From Anaeramoeba ignava (Eukaryota; Metamonada; Anaeramoebidae): DNA of 64,000 nt. The notes beneath the pieces were generated by a model. It saw only the letters and a list, made by a program, of their open reading frames with translations. It was not told where the DNA came from and did no database searches. A program made the translations under genes and the position numbers. Below, piece by piece: positions 13,448-23,486 of the stretch (the stretch's first letter is position 1; each line of letters begins with the position of its first letter). The stretch spans positions 16,001-80,000 of the forward strand of contig JAPDFW010000059.1 in NCBI GenBank assembly GCA_028826165.1, given 5' to 3'.

Positions 13448-13946
13448 TTAAAAAAAAAGGAATTTTTAAATTGATTTGAATTAAATTGAATTGATTTAAT
13501 TGGATTTGATTTAAATTGAATTGATTTAATTTGATTTGATTTGAATTGATTTAATTTGATTAAATTGATTTGATTTAAATTGAATTGATTTAATTAAATT
13601 GATTTGATTTAAATTGAATTGATTTAATTAAATTGATTTAAATTGAATTGATTTGATTTAAATTGATTTAAATTGAATTGATTGAATTAAATTGATTTGA
13701 TTTGATTTAATTTGATTTGAATTGATTTAATTTGATTTGATTTGGGAAAGTCTTCAGTTATCTCATTTTCTTGTTGTTTTTTTTGTTCTTTTTTCTATCT
13801 CTTCATTTTTAAAATGTTGTAATGGAAAAAAAAAATTTAATCAATTAATTTTAATCAATTTGATTTTTTTTTTCTTTTTACACAAAAATAATAAATTCCA
13901 TTTTTTTCATTTTTCATTTTTCATTTTTCATTTTTTCATTTTATTA
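13448..13946. repeat. Spacer with TTGAATTGATTTAAT repeats and T-rich promoter stretch
   Basis: Bases 13470-13745 are imperfect 10-15 bp repeats of GATTTAATTGAATT type. Bases 13746-13898 look like unique non-coding sequence. Bases 13899-13942 hold tandem TCATTTTT units directly before the ATG at 13947. A frame opening at 13737 has no supporting homology. Confidence 0.75.
13899..13942 (+). promoter_or_regulatory. TCATTTTT array upstream of the sorting nexin
   Basis: Six TCATTTT(T) units end 5 bp before the ATG at 13947. The match to TCAYTWYTCATTA is 12 of 13 positions in TCATTTTTCATTT. Promoter or initiator role inferred. Confidence 0.45.
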
Positions 13947-15966
13947 ATGAAATCTTTTTTGGGTTCAAATAAAGATAAACAAAAGCAAAAAGATAAACAA
14001 AAGAAAGATAAACAGAAAGAGAAGGAAAAAAAAGATAAACAAAAACAAAAAGATAAACAAAATAAAGAAAAACAGAAAGAGAAGGAAAAGAAAGATAAAC
14101 AGAAACAAAAAGATAAACAAAATAAAGAAAAACAAAAAGAAAAAGAACAGAAAGATAAACAAAAAGAAAAACAACAGAAAGAAAAACAGAAAGAAAAACA
14201 AAAAGAAAAAGAACAAAAAGATAAACAAAAAGAGAAAGAACAAAAAGATAAACAGAAAGAGAAAGAACAAAAAGATAAACAGAAAGAAAAAGAACAAAAA
14301 GAAAAACAAAAAGAAAAAGAAAAAAAAAAAAAAACAAAAAGAAAAACAGAAAGAAAAACAGAAAGAAAAAGAACAAAAAGATAAACAGAAAGAAAAAGAA
14401 CAGAAAGAAAAACAAAAAGAAAAAGAACAAAAAGAAAAAGAACAAAAAGATAAAAAAAATAATCAAAATCAAGAAATAGAAAAACAAAATCAAGAAATAG
14501 AAAAACAAAATCAAGAATTAGAAAAACAAAATCAAGAAATAGAAAAACAAAATCAAAAAGAAATCAAAAAAGAAATTCAAATAAAAAAAAAACAAGAAAA
14601 ACAAAATCAAAAAATTCAAAAACAAAAATTGAAAAAAATTCCAAAAATCTCTATTGTGCATGAAATGGCAAAGAAAGACCTATTGCATTCATTTCCACAC
14701 ACGATGGAGACACAATTCACATTCTCAACGATGCTTCCATTAGCTCCAAATATGGATGTTGAACCAAGTGTGAAAAAACAAACACGAAAAAAGTTGAAAA
14801 AAAATTTATATCGAAAAAAAGGGAAAAACAAGAAACAAGAAAAGAGCGAGACAGATAAATCACAAAGAGCAAGCACACAGATTCCGTCGCTGCTTTATGA
14901 TTATGAGGGGCCATACTCAGATATCGAGATAACTGGTATAATTTCAGTGCGGAAGGCGCATAAGAAAAAGCACATCTTCCAGATATCCTGCCGCACAGCC
15001 ATCTCAGGAAAACAGATCAAGGTATCTCGACGCTATAGAGACTTTGTGTGGCTGAGAGAGTCTTTGTCAACTGAGTGTCCTTATTTTGTGATCCCGAAAA
15101 TTCCGAAAAAATTTACATCATCAAAATTTTTAACAAAAACAGATGAAGAAAAAAGCCGTTTTTTACAGAAGTTTCTCGTAAGAATCGCACGGCATCCTGT
15201 AGTGTCACATGGCCGTAGTTTCGAACTTTTTTTTGAAAGTCCATTACTTGATAAACAAACACAATTCGATGATCAGCTGTCAAACACATCAATTTTAGGA
15301 TATATAAATGACTACATAAGAAATTCTCCAAAACCCGATGAGACAATCCCCAACAGGCGCGAGAAAGAACTAAGTACTCTTCAGCGCGCTTCAAATAAAA
15401 TACGCGACTTGTCAATTTCTTTAATTGATCTCGAACAAAAACAAGTCTCCATTTACAGACAAATTGCCCAGCTCTTTGAGGATGAACTGAATAGCCAGTT
15501 CCCTCCCCCTCTTGGATTCGAAACCATAAGTAATGATCTTGCTGAGTTTCTTGAAGAGAAAACTTCCAAAGATGAACAAATTTTTGCAGAGCCGTTGAAC
15601 GAATTATCTTTACAAATCACGTCATGCAGAGATTGTCTCAATGAATTCGAAAAGATTTCTTCTAAACTCCAAAAAAATCAGAAGGATTTCGATTCTAGAA
15701 AACAAAAGTGTGAAAAAGTTACTGGCAATTCAACAAAGGAAAGCAAATTTTATGATGATTTTTTGAAATCCCAAAATATTTTGAGAAAATTGAGACAAGA
15801 TCATATTCAAGCCGTTACTCAAGTTTCCACAGATTTGCATCAATTCGATGCCCAAACTTCTTACGATTATCATCAACTTTTTGATTCCTTTTCAACTAAC
15901 CAACTTTCTTTTGAGAAAACTGCAACTCATTTATGGAGTCATTTTTTAGATAATTTTGAGAAATGA
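13947..15966 (+). CDS. PX-domain sorting nexin (Vps5/SNX1-like) with long charged N terminus
   Basis: Starting at 13947 (MKSFLGSNKDK), the first 200 residues are KDKQKE/KEKEKD repeats, followed by NQEIEKQ heptad-like repeats. The PX domain lies around 14912-15240, with the phosphoinositide-binding RRYRDFVWL motif and a typical C-terminal half (SRFLQKFLVRIARHP). About 230 residues of helical, BAR-like coiled coil follow to the stop at 15966. PX-BAR sorting nexins bind PI3P and curve endosomal membranes, as in retromer. The frame of the repeat and the frame of PX differ by one. The break falls in the run of 15 A at 14320-14334, so homopolymer error is the simplest explanation. The alternative is a shorter protein starting at 14629 with no repeat. 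Confidence 0.8.
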
Positions 15967-16174
15967 TTTTTTAAATTTCAAATTTAATTTAAATTTTGAA
16001 TTTAATTTAATTTTTGAATTTAATTTTTGAATAATTTTGAATTTAATTTTAATGTATTTTTTGGAATTAAATTTTTGTTCCACTTTTTTTTTTAAATAAT
16101 AAAATTTTTTTATTTTTTCATTTTTTCATTTTTTCATTTTTTCATTTTTTCTTTCTTTCTTTCTTTCTTATTTA
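15967..16174. other. AT-rich spacer with TCATTTTT promoter-like array
   Basis: No coding signal. Bases 16118-16150 contain four TCATTTTT units and then a CTTT microsatellite, ending 10 bp before the ATG of the WD40 gene. Confidence 0.5.
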
Positions 16175-17912
16175 ATGGGAAATAAATTTCAAAATTCAGA
16201 AAATCAACAACAAAATGTAAAAAAGAAAAAATTTAAAAAAATTAAAATAAAAAAATTAAAAATAAAAATAAAAATAAAAATAAGACGATTAAAAATAAGA
16301 AATACTGGCAAGCACGACAAAACCCAGTAACAGAACTTCAGATAATGGATGCGCACAAATCAGGTGTGAAATTTATACTTCCGCTTGACAAGCAATTGAT
16401 GGCATCATTTGACGAAGATGGGGAAGTTATAATTTGGAATTATAAATTTGGGAGCAAGGTAGCAACGCTTCCAAAAGAGCATGGGGGGAAAATAACAGCA
16501 GCGATTCTTCTTGAGGATCGGCAAGTTCTAGTCACGGCAAGTGCGGATTCAACGATCAAAATCTGGCCACTTTCGAAATACACTGAGCAAGTGGTTCGAA
16601 CACTTAAGAAACACAAATCACCTGTGCTGTTTCTGTTGCATCTTAACGAGAACTTGTTCTGCTCGGTTTCGCAGGAGATGATCATTGTTTGGAGGGTCGA
16701 CAACTTCACGGCGTTGTCAAAGATCCCAACAACGTCAACGGAAGACCAATTGATTTTTGCAATTACAACTAAAGACAATTATCTTGTAATCACGTCAAAA
16801 AAGAAAATTTACCTTTACGATCTTTCCCCAGGTTTCTTCAAATATGAGACATGTTTGCTCTCAGAAACCCCAGAGGATATCACCTATCTCGCATCAATCA
16901 CTGATAGTCTCTTTGCCTGCGGCTTCTCAAACGGAACCATCATGTTCTGGGAGACTGACACCTTCAACCAAGCCCAAAAACGTGTTGTCTCTGTAGACCA
17001 CCAAAAACCCCCCATCAACTACATATATCCATTCCATTTCGATAAGACATACATCGCCGTTGCCGTCGGTAACTCTATTGCCGTTTATGGTTCTGGCGAT
17101 TGGAAAAGGGAAATTTTCATCCCAAATGCACATGACAGTCAGATCCACTATCTTGCTCCACTTTATAGAGGGTATGGATATCTCATCCCAAATAAAAAAC
17201 ATCCCCATTTTTTCCCCTCGTTTTTTTCCCCTGTTTTTTTTCCTCATTTCCTCTTTTTTTCCTTCTTTTTTTTAGCTACGGAATTGTCTCATCCTCCAAA
17301 GATGGCGAGATTAAAATTTGGAGCGTTGAGCGGTTCTTCGACCAACCCCTCACTAAAGCCCCGACAAAAAGCAAAAAGAACTCTGCCAAATCTACTGATA
17401 CTACTTCTATTACTGGCCCTAATCTTAGTGATAAAGACCGCGAACATTGTCTTATTGAAAAACTCCCACCTATTCACACAGACAAGATCAACCAACTTAT
17501 TAGCTTGAATAACTTCATGTTCGCCACCTCAAGTGACGACAAAACTATCATCGTTTGGAAGGACGAGATCTATGAGCAAAATTTCCGCAACGAAATTGCT
17601 CGTAGCTCTCTTTTTCATTACTCTCTTGACCATCTTGAAGAAATTCAATCACAAAATGTTGAAAATGATATTTTTTCTCAAATTCATTCAAAAGACAATT
17701 TTATTCAGTTCGAACAAATGGAATCTGAATTGGAGTTCTTGTATAACCAGATTCAAGCTCAAGAAGATATGATTAATGATAATTTTGCTAATGATGAACA
17801 TAATGATAATGATAATGATATTGATATTGATAATGATAATGATAATCAGAAAGAAATTGATTTAAATCTTGATTTAATGAATGAAAAATCAAATTTGGAT
17901 AATAAAGTTTAA
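16175..17912 (+). CDS. WD40-repeat beta-propeller protein with acidic tail
   Basis: Exons 16175-16216, 16285-17171 and 17276-17912; 521 aa. The first exon encodes only MGNKFQNSENQQQN. The 68-bp intron after it (GTAAAA...AATAAG) explains the frame change before the propeller. WD blades are clear: EDGEVIIWNY, ADSTIKIWPL, SQEMIIVWRV, SNGTIMFWET, KDGEIKIWSV, DDKTIIVWKD. The C-terminal 100 residues are acidic, ending in Asp-Asn repeats (NDNDNDIDID). WD40 propellers are protein-interaction scaffolds; no specific family is recognised. The centre of the gene (16340-17520) is noticeably GC-richer than its ends and neighbours, which suggests an old, constrained gene. Confidence 0.85.
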
Positions 17913-18232
17913 ATTCCAAAAAAAAAATTATTTTTTTTTTCCTTAATCCAATTTTTTTTTCAATTAATTTTCTTAAATTGAGAATTTGATTTATTTCAAT
18001 TTCTTTATTTTATTTTTTTAATTTGTTTTCTTTTTCTATTTTTTTCAATTTCTATTTTCTATTTTTTAAGTTTTTTTTATCATCTTTTTATTATTTTTAA
18101 AAAAAAAATTATTTTAAATTCATTTTTTCATTTTTTTCAAATTATTTCTTATTCAAATTATTTTAAATTATTTTTTATTCAATTCAATTATTTTAAATTA
18201 TTTCTTATTCAATTCATTTTTTATTCAAAATT
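17913..18232. other. T-rich spacer, no gene seen
   Basis: 320 bp of poly-A/T-rich sequence with TTATTTTAAATT and one TCATTTTTTTCA element around 18120-18140. Likely the 3' end of the WD40 gene plus the promoter of the kelch gene. Confidence 0.5.
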
Positions 18233-21200
18233 ATGAGTTTATTATGGACAGAAATTAAAGGTTCTAGAGCTCCTCGTGAAAGGAGAGGTGCTTCTATTGT
18301 TTTATTTGAAGATGAACTTTATCTTTTTGGAGGATTAGGAAATATTTATTTTAATGATTTATATAAATACAATTTCAGTATTTATAAATGAATTTTAATT
18401 TTAATTTTATAAATGAATTTAATTTTAATTTTAATTTTAATTTTAATTTTAATTTTAATTTATTTTAATTTTATAAATGAATTTAATTTTAATTTTAATT
18501 TCAATTTTATAAATGAATTTTAATTTTATAAATGAATTTAAATTTAATTTTATAAATGAAAATAAAGATACAACAACTTGGACGAATTTAATTTTATAAA
18601 TGAATTTTAATTTTATAAATGATGAATTTTAATTTTAACACAGCAGTATGTTTAATTTTTAACACAATTTTAATTTTAATTTTAATTTTAATTTTAATTT
18701 TAATTTTAATTATATAAACTAAATCATTTTTAATTTTAATTTTAATTTTAATTTTAATTTTAATTTGAATTTAAATTTTATAAATGAATTTAATTTTAAT
18801 TTGAATTTAAATTTATAGAGACGAATTTTAATTTTAATTTAATTTTATAAATGAATTTTAATTTTAAATTTAATTTTAATTTTAATTTGAATATAGATTT
18901 TAAATTTAATTTTAATTTTATAAATGAATTTAATTTTAATTTTAAATTTAATTTTATAAATGAATTTTAATTTTATAAATGAATTTTAATTTTATAATGA
19001 AAATAAAGATACAACAACTTGGACGAAAATATCATATACAGGAAAGATCTCTTTGAATTTGATATAGACAAGTATGTTGGCAAGAGAAATTATTTTTATG
19101 GAGGAACGGGGGGAGAAAGAACAACAGCAGAAACAAATTCTTACAATTTCAATTAAATCCTTTTGTTGAATTAAAATCATCATTGGAAGAGCAAATTTAA
19201 ATTTTTCCGATTTTCAGAATGATTATTTTTGGAGGATTATCTGGTGTTGGTTATAATGCACATTGTTTTAATGATTTAGCTAATATGATTTTCAAATTCA
19301 AATTTTAATTAAAAGTTTAATTTTCAAAATTCAATTTTGCTTTTTCAAATAACTCGAAAATGCTCGTTTTTCAAATACTTTTTAATCTTTGAATTTGATA
19401 TTTTAATTTTCAAAGAAATTATTTTATTTTGATTTTAATTTTAATTTTAATTTTTCCGATTTGGAAAAATGATTATTGGTATTTTTTAATTTAAATTTTT
19501 TTCCGATTTTCAAAACAATTTTAATTTTTTTCCGATTTTCAAAATTTTAATTTTAATTTTAATTTTAATTTTTAATTTTAATTTTAATTTTAATTTTCAA
19601 TTTTAATTTTAATTTTCAAAACAATTTTAATTTTCAAATTTAATTTTAATTTTATAAATGAATTTTAATGTTTTTTAGCAACTGGTTCATATAAAAGTGA
19701 TGTTCATATTATTGATACAAATTCATTCATTTCACACAATTTAATAACAAAAAGTGCATCACCATTAACACTTCATGGTGGATCTTCAATTTTGAGAGGA
19801 AATCAATTATATTTATTTGGAGGATCTCCAGATTTTTTGAAGTATTCAAATTCACTTCGCGTACTTAATCTTGAATTTTCAACACTATCAAATGATATGA
19901 GAGATTTTCTTAATTCAGCTGATTTATCTGATGTTGAATTAATTAGTAAAGATAGTCAAAGATTTCCTGTTCATCAACTTATTTTGGAAGCTCGTTCAAC
20001 TTTAAAAATTCATAATATCAAAAATATTTTTGTCAAATATCCCGGTTTAATTTGTAAAGCTGCTCTTTTATTAATTTATACAGGAGGTGTTGATTTGTTT
20101 AATATTGATATGTTTCAATTTAATCAATTAATTGATGAATTAAAAATGAAAAATCCAAATAATGGTCTTAAAGGTTTAAAAAGGGATTTACAAGATTTAT
20201 ATGAAGATGAAGCAGGAAAAGATTTTGAAATTATTGTTAAAAAGCAAAATCTAAATGAAAATCAAAATGAAAATCTAAATGAAAATCAAAATGAAAATCA
20301 AAATGAAAATCAAAATGAAAATCAAAATGAAAATCAAAATGAAAATCAAAATGAAAATCAAAATGAAAATCAAAATGAAAATCAAATTGAAAAAGAAATT
20401 CAAAATGAAAATCAAATTGAAAAAGAAATTCAAAATGAAAATCAAATTGAAAATCAAATTGAAAAAGAAAATCAAATTGAAAATCAAATTGAAAATGAAA
20501 TTGAAAATGAAAAAGAAATTGAAAAAGAAATTGAAATCAAAAAACAAAATCCTGATGATTTTGTTCGAATCAAAGCTCATCGATTAATTCTTGTTTCTAG
20601 AAGTAATCTTTTCAAAGGAATGTGCACCTTTAATCCTGATGAACCAGAAGCACCTGATTTAAGTGAAAGATCACCAGAAACAGTAGCAAAACTAATTGAA
20701 TATTTTTATACAGACACAATCAAAGAACTTACACTTCAATCAGCAAGAGAATTATTAGGATCATCAGATTATTATGGACTTTCAAGTCGACATCTTGAAG
20801 ATGAAATGGTTACAATTATTAAAGATAAAATCACAACAGAAAATGCTCTTGATATTCTTGATGATGCTGATTTTTTCCAAATTGAAATTCTTAAACAAAT
20901 TTGTTTACTTTTTATTTTTCATAACAGAAGACCAATTTTAACTTCTGAAAAATTTTTAAAATTAAAAGAAGAAGATCCTGATTGGGTTGATTATATTTAT
21001 GATTTTATTAAAAAAGAAGAAACTCGTCTTCTTCAAGAAAAAGCTAAAATGGATCTTGAATTGGGAAGAAAACAACAAACAACTACAAAACCTTTAGATA
21101 ACACTTCTCCTTATTCTGGTTGGAATGATTATCAACCAGCTCAATATAATCCAGATTTTTGGACACAAAATTTTAATTTTCCTGAACAACCTACTAAACC

Positions 21201-21297
21201 AACAAATCGAACAAATCGAGTTTCAAAACCAAAATTAAAGAAAAAGAAAAAGAAAAAGAAAAGATATCAAAATGAAGATCGTTGCAATTTCTTTTAA
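18233..21297 (+). CDS. Kelch-propeller/double-BTB-BACK protein
   Basis: Exon 1, 18233-18377, encodes a kelch blade ([18 protein letters not shown]). Exon 2, 19679-21297, starts in matching phase 1 with the end of another blade ([11 protein letters not shown]). It then has a reduced BTB ([17 protein letters not shown]), a full BTB ([24 protein letters not shown]) and a BACK-like helical region ([19 protein letters not shown]). The C terminus is Lys-rich. An (ENQN/EIEKE)n stretch of about 100 residues (20246-20548) sits inside the second BTB between its first two strands. The 1301-bp interval 18378-19678 holds broken kelch fragments, so the real propeller may be longer or damaged. Kelch-BTB proteins usually act as cullin-3 substrate adaptors. 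Confidence 0.75.
18378..19678 (+). repeat. Giant intron or decayed exons of the kelch gene
   Basis: Mainly AATTTTAATTTTATAAATG repeats, but with three islands of former coding sequence. One is ACAACAACTTGGACGAA, present twice (about 18567 and 19011). Another, about 19043-19155, reads [12 protein letters not shown] and [13 protein letters not shown]. The third, 19219-19284, reads [13 protein letters not shown]. All are kelch-like, but no single frame joins them. Confidence 0.6.
20246..20548 (+). repeat. Coding GAAAATCAAAAT / GAAATTGAAAAA hexamer array
   Basis: Hexamer repeat translated as ENQN then EIEKEIQN inside the BTB domain. It is open in several frames on both strands, so the other frames here are shadows. 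Confidence 0.85.
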
Positions 21298-21519
21298 AAT
21301 TTTTAAAAGAAAAGAAAAAAAAGAAATAAAATAAAAAGTTATTTTTTTTTTGAATCAATTCATTTTGTTTTTTTATTTTTTTCCTAAATCAAAATGAAAT
21401 CAAAAATCAAATCAGAAATCAAATCAAAAATCAAATCAGAAATCAAATCAAAAATCAAATCAAAAATGAAATCAAAAATCAAATCAAAAATCAAATCAAA
21501 AAAATTGAATTTTGTTGAT
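21298..21519. repeat. Convergent spacer with AAATCAAAAATC microsatellite
   Basis: Between the kelch gene and the 3' end of Ran. Bases 21392-21505 are a 10-12 bp AAATCAAAAATC repeat. No gene. Confidence 0.75.
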
Positions 21520-22978
21520 TTAAAATTGATCATCTTCTTCATCAGGAAGATCAAAATTCTTTGCTTCTTCTAATTCTCTTTCACTAATTAAAATATCTTT
21601 TTGGTCAAGTTCAACAACTGGAGGAGCAAGAGCAGGAGCTTTATCAAGTGATAAAGAAGGATCACTAAAAAATTATAAAATTAAAATATTAAAATTAAAA
21701 TTAAAATTAAAATTAATATTAAAATGAAAATTAAAATTAAATTTAAAATTAAAATTAAAAAATTATAAAATTAAAATTAAAATTAAAATTAAAATTAAAA
21801 TTTAATTTAAAATTAAAATTAAAATAAAAATTAAATTTGAAATTAAAATTAAAATTAAATTCATTTATAAAATTAAAATTAAAATTAAATTTGTTTTTAC
21901 CCAAATAATCTTCTTGCAAGATAAAGAAAAGGTTTCTCAAAATTGTAATTTGATTTAGCAGAAATATCAAAATAAGGAATGTTCTTTCTTCGATGAAAAG
22001 TGATTTGTCTTGCTCTAACTTTTCGATCTTTCACATCAACCTTATTCCCACATAAAACCATTGGAATATTATCACAAACTCGAATAATATCTCGATACCA
22101 AACAGCAACATTTTCATAAGTTTCAGGTGAAGTAACATCAAACATAATAATAGCAGCATCTCCTTCAATATAATAACCATCACGTAATCCACCAAAACGT
22201 TCCTAAATTAAAATTTAAAAATTAAATATTTAAATATTTAAAAATTAATTATTTTTTTATAATATTTTACTTGTCCTGCTGTATCCCAAACATTAAAACA
22301 AATTGGACATTTTGTTGTATAAAAAACAAGTGGATGAACTTCAACTCCAACAGTTGCTAAATTAAAATTAAAAATAAAATTTATTTATAAAATTAAAATT
22401 CATTTATAAAATTAAATTAAAATTCATTTATAAAATTAAAATTAAAATTAAAATCAAAATTAAAATTAAAATTAAAATTAAAATTAAAATTAAAATTAAA
22501 ATTAAAATTAAAATTAAAATTAAAATTAAAATTAAAATTAAAATTAAAATTAAAATTAAAATTAAAATTAAAATTAAAATTAAAATTAAAATTAAAATTA
22601 AAATTAAAATTAAAATTCATTTATAAAATTAAAATTAAAATTAAAATTAAAATTAAAATTAAAATTAAAATTAAAATTAAAATTAAAATTCATTTATAAA
22701 ATTAAAATTAAAATTAAAATTAAAATTAAAATTATAATTAAAATTCATTTATAAAATTAAAATTATTATTTACCAATGTATTCTTTTCTAAATTCTCCTG
22801 ATAAATGTCGTTTAACAAAAGTTGTTTTTCCAACTCCACCATCTCCAACTAAAATAATTTTGTAATTAGCAATGTTTTCAAGTGATTCTTCTGACTAAAA
22901 AATTTTTAAATAAATTAAAATTAAAATCATTTATAAAATTAAAATTAAAATTAAAATTAAAATTAAATAACAAACCAT
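21520..22978 (-). CDS. RAN: Ran small GTPase
   Basis: Five exons on the minus strand: 22978-22976 (ATG only), 22894-22774, 22356-22271, 22202-21901 and 21664-21520, giving 218 aa. G1 is GDGGVGKTT, followed by [10 protein letters not shown]. Switch I reads [12 protein letters not shown] and G3 [18 protein letters not shown]4 is [11 protein letters not shown] and G5 [15 protein letters not shown]. The C terminus ends in the acidic [10 protein letters not shown], the Ran hallmark. Ran drives nucleocytoplasmic transport and spindle assembly, with RCC1 as its exchange factor. All introns but one are A/T repeat-filled. The first exon consisting of a single start codon is unusual, and the second exon begins [12 protein letters not shown]. 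Confidence 0.95.
22357..22773 (-). repeat. Ran intron 2, (AAAATT)n
   Basis: 417 bp, dominated by about 50 perfect copies of AAAATT punctuated by CATTTATAAAATT blocks. It yields long spurious Asn-Phe frames. Confidence 0.85.
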
Positions 22979-23486
22979 TCTAATGTGTTTTATAAATCAA
23001 AAAAAGAATTAATTAATAAAAACGATTGTTCATATTTCCAAATCTTTTCATTTCATAAAAAAAAAGGGGAATTTCTTCTTTTTCTTCTTTTTCTTTTTCT
23101 TCTTTTTCTTCTTTTTTTTTTAAATAAGTAACATTTATAATTTAAAAAGAATAAAGGAATAAAAGGAAAGAAAAGCAAAAAGAAATGTGTTTGTGTGTGT
23201 TTTTGTGTGTGTTTTTAAATTATTTTTAAATAAAACTAATTTACCAAAAAGTAAATAAAAAGTAAAAAAATAAAAAGTAAAAAAATGAAAATTTTTGAAT
23301 TACGTATTTTTTATTTTTTTTGATCTTTCTCCTTTTATTTTAATTTTTAATTTTTCTCCTTTTAAAAAAATTTTATTTTTTTTTTTTAATTTTTTTTTCA
23401 TATTTTTATTTTATTTTATTAAACAAAATTTACACGAAATCATTAATAATTTTTAAAATTAAATAAAATAGTTTAAAAAATCAAAA
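22979..23486. promoter_or_regulatory. Divergent promoter region between Ran and the LRR-PP2C gene
   Basis: 508 bp of poly-A/T tracts with a TGTGTGTTTTTGTGTGTG stretch at 23190-23215 and no coding signal. It must contain both start regions. No classical TATA element can be singled out in such AT-rich sequence. Confidence 0.45.

Noticed and set aside
13737-13946. Start of the sorting nexin at 13737
   Set aside because: The extra N terminus is translated from T-rich promoter-like sequence and repeats; ATG 13947 follows a TCATTTTT array as at other genes.
16217-16284. Frameshift near the start of the WD40 gene
   Set aside because: A 68-bp GTAAAA...AATAAG intron joins MGNKFQNSENQQQN to the propeller frame in phase 0.
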